A stretch of 5,944 nucleotides of DNA from Nonlabens sp. (GTDB lineage Bacteria > Bacteroidota > Bacteroidia > Flavobacteriales > Flavobacteriaceae), in assembly GCA_023301395.1 (NCBI GenBank), contig JALZUY010000213.1, positions 1-5,944 on the forward strand, given 5' to 3'. A model generated the notes under the pieces. The model was not told where the DNA came from and did no database searches. It saw nothing but the letters and a program-made list of their open reading frames with translations. The translations under genes were made by a program, and so were the position numbers. Shown here piece by piece: positions 5,471 to 5,944 of this stretch (position 1 is the first letter of the stretch; each line of letters starts with the position of its first letter).

Positions 5471-5944
5471 TACAATACGTTCAGCATTTGTTCTTTTACT
5501 TTCTCCAATTCCGCTTTCGCTTGACGCAGTTGTTCTTTTACTTTATTCAACTCCGCCTGAGCTTGAGCATTCTTATCGTTCGCTTCTTTGACTTTCGCTT
5601 GTTCCGCTGCTATTTTTATAGCATTTTCTTTTTTAACCTTAGTCATTTGTTCGCTTGCCTGCTGTTTCGTCTCATAAACAGACTCAGAAGCATCCTTTTG
5701 AGCTTTGTTTATTTCCTCTAAAGAAGCTTTACGCGCTACTTCAGCATCAGATGCATATTGTTGTTTCTTCGCATCTGACTCCTGACGAGCCATATTCACT
5801 TCCTTTTTCGCATTTTCTTGTGCAACTGCAATTTCTGCGCGTGCATTCTTCTCCGTTTCTGCAACTTCTGCGTTAAGAGCATTTACTTTTGTGTCGCGAT
5901 TAGTTGTCGCTTCTTTGACCGCATCCGCAGCCTGCTTTTGAATA
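5470..5944 (-). CDS. Coiled-coil protein, C-terminal part, in the usual yicC position (5' end beyond the window)
   Basis: The frame is open from the stop at 5470-5472 to the right edge, giving 157 visible residues, so the true start is outside the window. A GTG at 5799 could be read as a start, but the same coding character continues upstream of it. The visible part contains no Gly, Pro, Cys, Trp, Phe or His, and Ala, Lys, Glu and Gln make up about 59 percent. Larger hydrophobic residues recur every 11 positions in the body (for example visible residues 27-38-49 and 78-89-100-111). The spacing switches to a regular 3-4 heptad at 132-156. The last 13 residues, ELEKVKEQMLNVL, closely resemble the end of Bacteroidota YicC proteins, as I remember them, and yicC normally precedes gmk. 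The YicC C-terminal domain motifs expected just before that tail are absent here. It may be a YicC with a long coiled-coil insertion or an unrelated filamentous protein. It is coupled to gmk through TAATG. Confidence 0.8.
   Translation of the reverse strand, partial: IQKQAADAVKEATTNRDTKVNALNAEVAETEKNARAEIAVAQENAKKEVNMARQESDAKKQQYASDAEVARKASLEEINKAQKDASESVYETKQQASEQMTKVKKENAIKIAAEQAKVKEANDKNAQAQAELNKVKEQLRQAKAELEKVKEQMLNVL
5488..5556 (-). repeat. Direct repeat of 42-nt period at the 3' end of the coiled-coil gene
   Basis: Positions 5488-5514 and 5530-5556 match at 24 of 27 bases with an offset of 42 nt. They encode AELEKVKEQ and AELNKVKEQ, so the unit equals two heptads. The near-identity at DNA level suggests a recent internal duplication of the YicC-like tail rather than convergence on coiled-coil composition. 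Confidence 0.7.

Noticed and set aside
5470..5799. A separate 109-residue gene starting at the GTG near 5799
   Set aside because: The same frame and the same coiled-coil composition continue without a stop to the window edge, so this codon is most likely an internal valine.

Overview
The window looks like a stretch of an AT-rich chromosome from the Bacteroidota, most likely a marine member of the Flavobacteriaceae. Four things point there: the gene order (a slot usually held by yicC, then gmk, then nadD), start codons without Shine-Dalgarno sequences, candidate promoters of the TTG / TAnnTTTG type, and a Bacteroidota-style lipoprotein. A perfect 16-bp palindrome, CGCTTTCGCGAAAGCG, recalls a dispersed palindrome I associate with genera such as Dokdonia and Nonlabens. 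That genus hint comes from memory, not from a search.

Layout from left to right. Positions 1-177 hold a short palindrome and a strong hairpin terminator. On the minus strand, 178-2740 carries a two-gene unit. gpsA (NAD(P)-dependent glycerol-3-phosphate dehydrogenase) is transcribed first, and 13 nt later comes an ALDH7-family aldehyde dehydrogenase (alpha-aminoadipic semialdehyde / piperideine-6-carboxylate dehydrogenase type). A 219-nt divergent spacer carries the palindrome and candidate promoters for both directions. On the plus strand, 2960-3874 encodes a 304-residue lipoprotein of unknown function built from two related beta-rich halves, followed by a clear terminator. A 422-nt convergent spacer (3875-4296) has no gene but several palindromes and GC-rich repeat-like patches. 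From 4297 to the right edge, three tightly coupled minus-strand genes run toward the left: a long coiled-coil coding region cut by the window edge, gmk (guanylate kinase) and nadD (nicotinate-nucleotide adenylyltransferase).

How the genes fit together: most are housekeeping. gpsA supplies sn-glycerol-3-phosphate for phospholipids, the ALDH7 enzyme probably oxidises a lysine-derived semialdehyde, gmk makes GDP, and nadD makes the NAD precursor. The most unusual piece is the partial gene upstream of gmk. It occupies the place where yicC normally lies and ends in a YicC-like tail, but the visible 157 residues are a Gly/Pro-free, Ala/Lys/Glu/Gln-rich coiled coil with 11-residue periodicity rather than the YicC C-terminal domain. 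I see no mobile element, CRISPR array, RNA gene or defence system, and no convincing evidence of a wholly new system.
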